From JAXHUM01 sp034189325 (GTDB lineage Bacteria; Desulfobacterota; DSM-4660; Desulfatiglandales; Desulfatiglandaceae): a stretch of DNA of 26,217 nucleotides. The translations under genes and the position numbers were made by a program. The stretch's first letter is position 1. Every line of letters begins with the position of its first letter. Shown here piece after piece: positions 24,822 through 26,217 of this stretch. The notes beneath the pieces are model-generated. The model searched no databases and was not told where the DNA came from. It saw nothing but the letters and a program-made list of their open reading frames with translations. The stretch covers positions 1 through 26,217 of the forward strand of contig JAXHUM010000006.1 in NCBI GenBank assembly GCA_034189325.1, given 5' to 3'.

Positions 24822-24830
24822 TTGACTGAA

Positions 24831-24840
24831 TTACATGTAA
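24831..24840. repeat. 10-bp palindrome ahead of receiver 8
   Basis: TTACATGTAA is a perfect palindrome lying 10 bp upstream of the receiver 8 start, in the 46-bp gap after the MgtC-like gene. It may be an operator or chance; no promoter elements stand out around it. Confidence 0.3.
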
Positions 24841-24867
24841 GATCGTTCACATTTGTTGTGCGCCTTA

Positions 24868-25560
24868 TCACCAGATTACATGTTGCACATTTGGTGTGGA
24901 AAGAATCTGTTTTATGATTGCATGTTTGTTTTTCTTGCCACGGCTTCGGATATATAAGACGAGTTTTCTTTCCCCGGTCTCTGAGCACGCGGATACCGAA
25001 GTATCCTGAAGAACAATTGAATGCTTTCGTAGAATCTCAAGACATCTGCTTTCAATGTTCTCAGCCGACTCCAGGGAAGAGCCGATTTCTATTTTCCCAT
25101 ATTTTAAGGAGGGTATTCGCCGACCAAATGGGTGAAGGCCAATCAACACGAATAAAGCGACTGTTGTGACCATAATCGCAGGGACGAAAAGTCCTATGCC
25201 TATGACAATTCCGATTGCCGCGACAAACCAGATGCATGCGGCTGTTGTCAAACCCCGGATCAGATCGTTGCTCTTAAGAATGGCTCCACCCCCAAGAAAA
25301 CCTATGCCCGTTACAATCCCTGCTGCAATTCGCCAAGGGTCGATCCTGAATACGGATTCGGCGCCTTGAGATGAAAATGTAACCTGAAAGACCTGGGAGA
25401 TCGCCATGATGATAGTCGCTCCCAAACAGACGAGAATATGGGTCCTGATCCCAGCGGCTCTCCCATGGAATTCCCTTTCAAGGCCTATGGCTCCGCTTAA
25501 GACAGTTGCCGTTAACAGCTTAAGTAGCAGGTCAATGCATTCCTTCGGAATCGCAAGCAT
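24868..25560 (-). CDS. MgtC/SapB-family membrane protein
   Basis: 230 aa, ATG 25560. The N-terminal half has four to five membrane helices with the family signature LSGAIGLEREFHGRAAGIRTH, then VCLGATIIMAIS, GIGFLGGGAILK and GLTTAACIWFVAAIGI. The C-terminal ~85 residues form a soluble domain resembling the ACT-like tail of MgtC relatives. MgtC proteins are linked to low-Mg2+ adaptation and to control of membrane ATPase or transport activity; bacterial SapB-type members often have no known function. Here it is the first intact gene after the sigma-54 promoter, upstream of receiver 8 and HK4. Its start lies inside the remnant of the receiver pseudogene reading frame. Confidence 0.92.
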   Translation of the reverse strand: MLAIPKECIDLLLKLLTATVLSGAIGLEREFHGRAAGIRTHILVCLGATIIMAISQVFQVTFSSQGAESVFRIDPWRIAAGIVTGIGFLGGGAILKSNDLIRGLTTAACIWFVAAIGIVIGIGLFVPAIMVTTVALFVLIGLHPFGRRIPSLKYGKIEIGSSLESAENIESRCLEILRKHSIVLQDTSVSACSETGERKLVLYIRSRGKKNKHAIIKQILSTPNVQHVIW

Positions 25561-25974
25561 GAGGCGGTCTCTTTCAGAGTAACCCCGTATCCGCCCAATA
25601 AGTCCTGTAGACAGTCTTCATAACCAATTCCTTGAGCGTCTATGGTTTTCTCCACTAGTTCAACTATGTCACACGGTTTCGTAAAACAGTCATAGGCCCC
25701 GGCTTGACGACCTCCGGCGGGGTGTCAAAAGTGCATCGCCCGTAAGGGTAACGGTGTCTATAGTAAGACTTAACTTTTTCAAGGTGCCCATCCCTTCCAT
25801 CCCGGACATTTTTAAGTTAACCGCCACCAGGTCGAGATCCTTCTCGTCAAGCTTTTTGATGGCCCTTTCCCCGTTGTTTGCTGGCATAACCTGATATCCC
25901 CTCCCCATCAAAAGGGAAACCACCTTCATAGTGATTAGGACTTCATCGTCTACCAGCAGATCCCACTTGACTGT
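25512..25974 (-). pseudogene. Degraded response-regulator receiver (frameshifted)
   Basis: From 25974 the - strand encodes a receiver N-terminus (LLVDDE, MGRGYQVMPANNGERAIKKL, LKMSGMEGMG) that stops at 25693 after LTGDA. The missing C-terminal half (GAYDCFTKPCDIVELVEKTI) continues in another frame and runs to a stop at 25512, inside the MgtC-like gene. The frame breaks near 25715-25735. In addition the phosphoacceptor Asp is Asn (VAVNLKM), and no start codon precedes LLVDDE: an in-frame stop lies at 25975-25977. Three independent lesions argue for a decayed gene rather than sequencing error. It sits immediately after the sigma-54 promoter, where it would once have been the first gene of the cluster. 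Confidence 0.8.
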
Positions 25975-25983
25975 TTATGATGG

Positions 25984-25999
25984 AGCAACCTCTGTGCCA
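25984..25999 (-). promoter_or_regulatory. Consensus sigma-54 promoter of the long cluster
   Basis: TGGCACAGAGGTTGCT on the - strand matches TGGCAC-N5-TTGCW exactly, with GG and GC 12 nt apart. The expected start point is about 25973, at the edge of the receiver pseudogene and ~410 nt before the MgtC-like gene. It would serve the colinear cluster that reaches down to 10264. Confidence 0.8.
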
Positions 26000-26025
26000 T
26001 AGAGAAGATTGGGTGAAGATGGACG

Positions 26026-26056
26026 TTAAACGGTTGGAATTAAAGCATTAAACGGT
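26026..26056. repeat. Direct repeat TTAAACGGT upstream of the sigma-54 promoter
   Basis: Two perfect 9-bp copies (26026-26034 and 26048-26056) are spaced 22 bp start to start, about two helical turns, so they face the same side of DNA. They lie about 27 bp upstream of the -24 element and may be protein-binding half-sites. Confidence 0.4.
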
Positions 26057-26107
26057 GTGATGTGGTAAGGGATGTTGAAAAGTCTTTATGCGGTGCTGTC
26101 GGATGTT

Positions 26108-26122
26108 TTTACAGACTGTAAA
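26108..26122. promoter_or_regulatory. Palindromic candidate enhancer site
   Basis: TTTACAGACTGTAAA is a perfect 7-bp inverted repeat around one base, centred about 140 bp upstream of the predicted sigma-54 start. That is the usual distance for an NtrC-type activator site. The one-base centre rules out a terminator hairpin. It lies between the activator gene end and the promoter. Confidence 0.5.
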
Positions 26123-26153
26123 GCGAAAGAAAGTTTGGCTTGACATAATCGGG

Positions 26154-26217
26154 TCACTTTTCTTTGACCGAGGCCTCAATTTTCAGATTGTATTTTTCGA
26201 TCTTCGAATGGAGGGTA
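26154..26217 (-). CDS. C-terminal end of a probable NtrC-type (sigma-54) activator
   Basis: Only the last 20 codons and stop (26154-26156) are in the window; the gene continues beyond the right edge. The residues TLHSKIEKYNL followed by KIEASVKEK match the end of the Fis-type helix-turn-helix found in sigma-54-dependent activators (commonly RRTLxxKIxKYxL). It lies 155 bp upstream of a consensus sigma-54 promoter with a palindromic site between them, which supports the identity. If correct, this is the only DNA-binding regulator in the neighbourhood and the natural activator for both sigma-54 promoters seen here. Confidence 0.6.
   Translation of the reverse strand, partial: TLHSKIEKYNLKIEASVKEK

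Noticed and set aside
1..26217. CRISPR arrays, tRNA/rRNA genes, insertion sequences, prophage genes
   Set aside because: No regularly spaced repeats, cloverleaf-like or rRNA segments, transposase motifs or phage genes were seen.

Overview
The window looks like a chromosomal piece of an anaerobic deltaproteobacterium (Desulfobacterota, probably a sulfate or sulfur-compound reducer). This is inferred from the gene content: several SLC13/DASS anion transporters, a TauE/SafE permease, many Cache-type histidine kinases with stand-alone receivers, sigma-54 promoters, and an acyl-CoA dehydrogenase/SDR pair. No rRNA, tRNA, insertion sequence or CRISPR array was seen.

Layout. Positions 1-1722 (+ strand) hold the 3' end of an SDR gene that lacks the catalytic tyrosine, then a complete acyl-CoA dehydrogenase. 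Everything else is on the - strand and is read here in transcription order (high to low coordinates). At the right edge is the last 20 codons of what looks like an NtrC-type activator (26154-26217). After it come a near-perfect palindrome, a pair of direct repeats and a full-consensus sigma-54 promoter (25984-25999). A long colinear cluster follows: receiver pseudogene, MgtC/SapB protein, divergent receiver, kinase HK4, a receiver-DASS transporter FUSION, receiver, kinase HK3, receiver, receiver-CBS protein, DASS transporter 2, 45-aa membrane microprotein, Yip1-like membrane protein, DASS transporter 1, kinase HK2, receiver. A 571-bp gap (9693-10263) contains a second sigma-54 promoter. This promoter would drive a compact operon of kinase HK1, three tandem receivers, a TauE/SafE permease and a 229-aa membrane-anchored partner, closed by a strong intrinsic terminator (4561-4607). 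Last is a monocistronic PEP-synthase-like phosphotransferase with its own sigma-70-type promoter and almost no 5' leader.

How the genes may work together. All four kinases are paralogues with the same periplasmic double-Cache sensor motif. They are interleaved with receivers that have no DNA-binding output. Four anion-transporter genes (TauE and three DASS) are embedded in these sets, and in one case the receiver is covalently joined to the transporter's N-terminus. The parsimonious reading, which is inference, is a sensory system whose output is transporter activity itself: the kinases sense a small extracytoplasmic ligand and phosphorylated receivers gate anion carriers, in cis for the fusion and in trans for the others. 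This receiver-gated transport cluster is the candidate undescribed system in the window. Transcription of the whole appears to be under sigma-54 control, possibly through the activator whose end is visible at the right edge.
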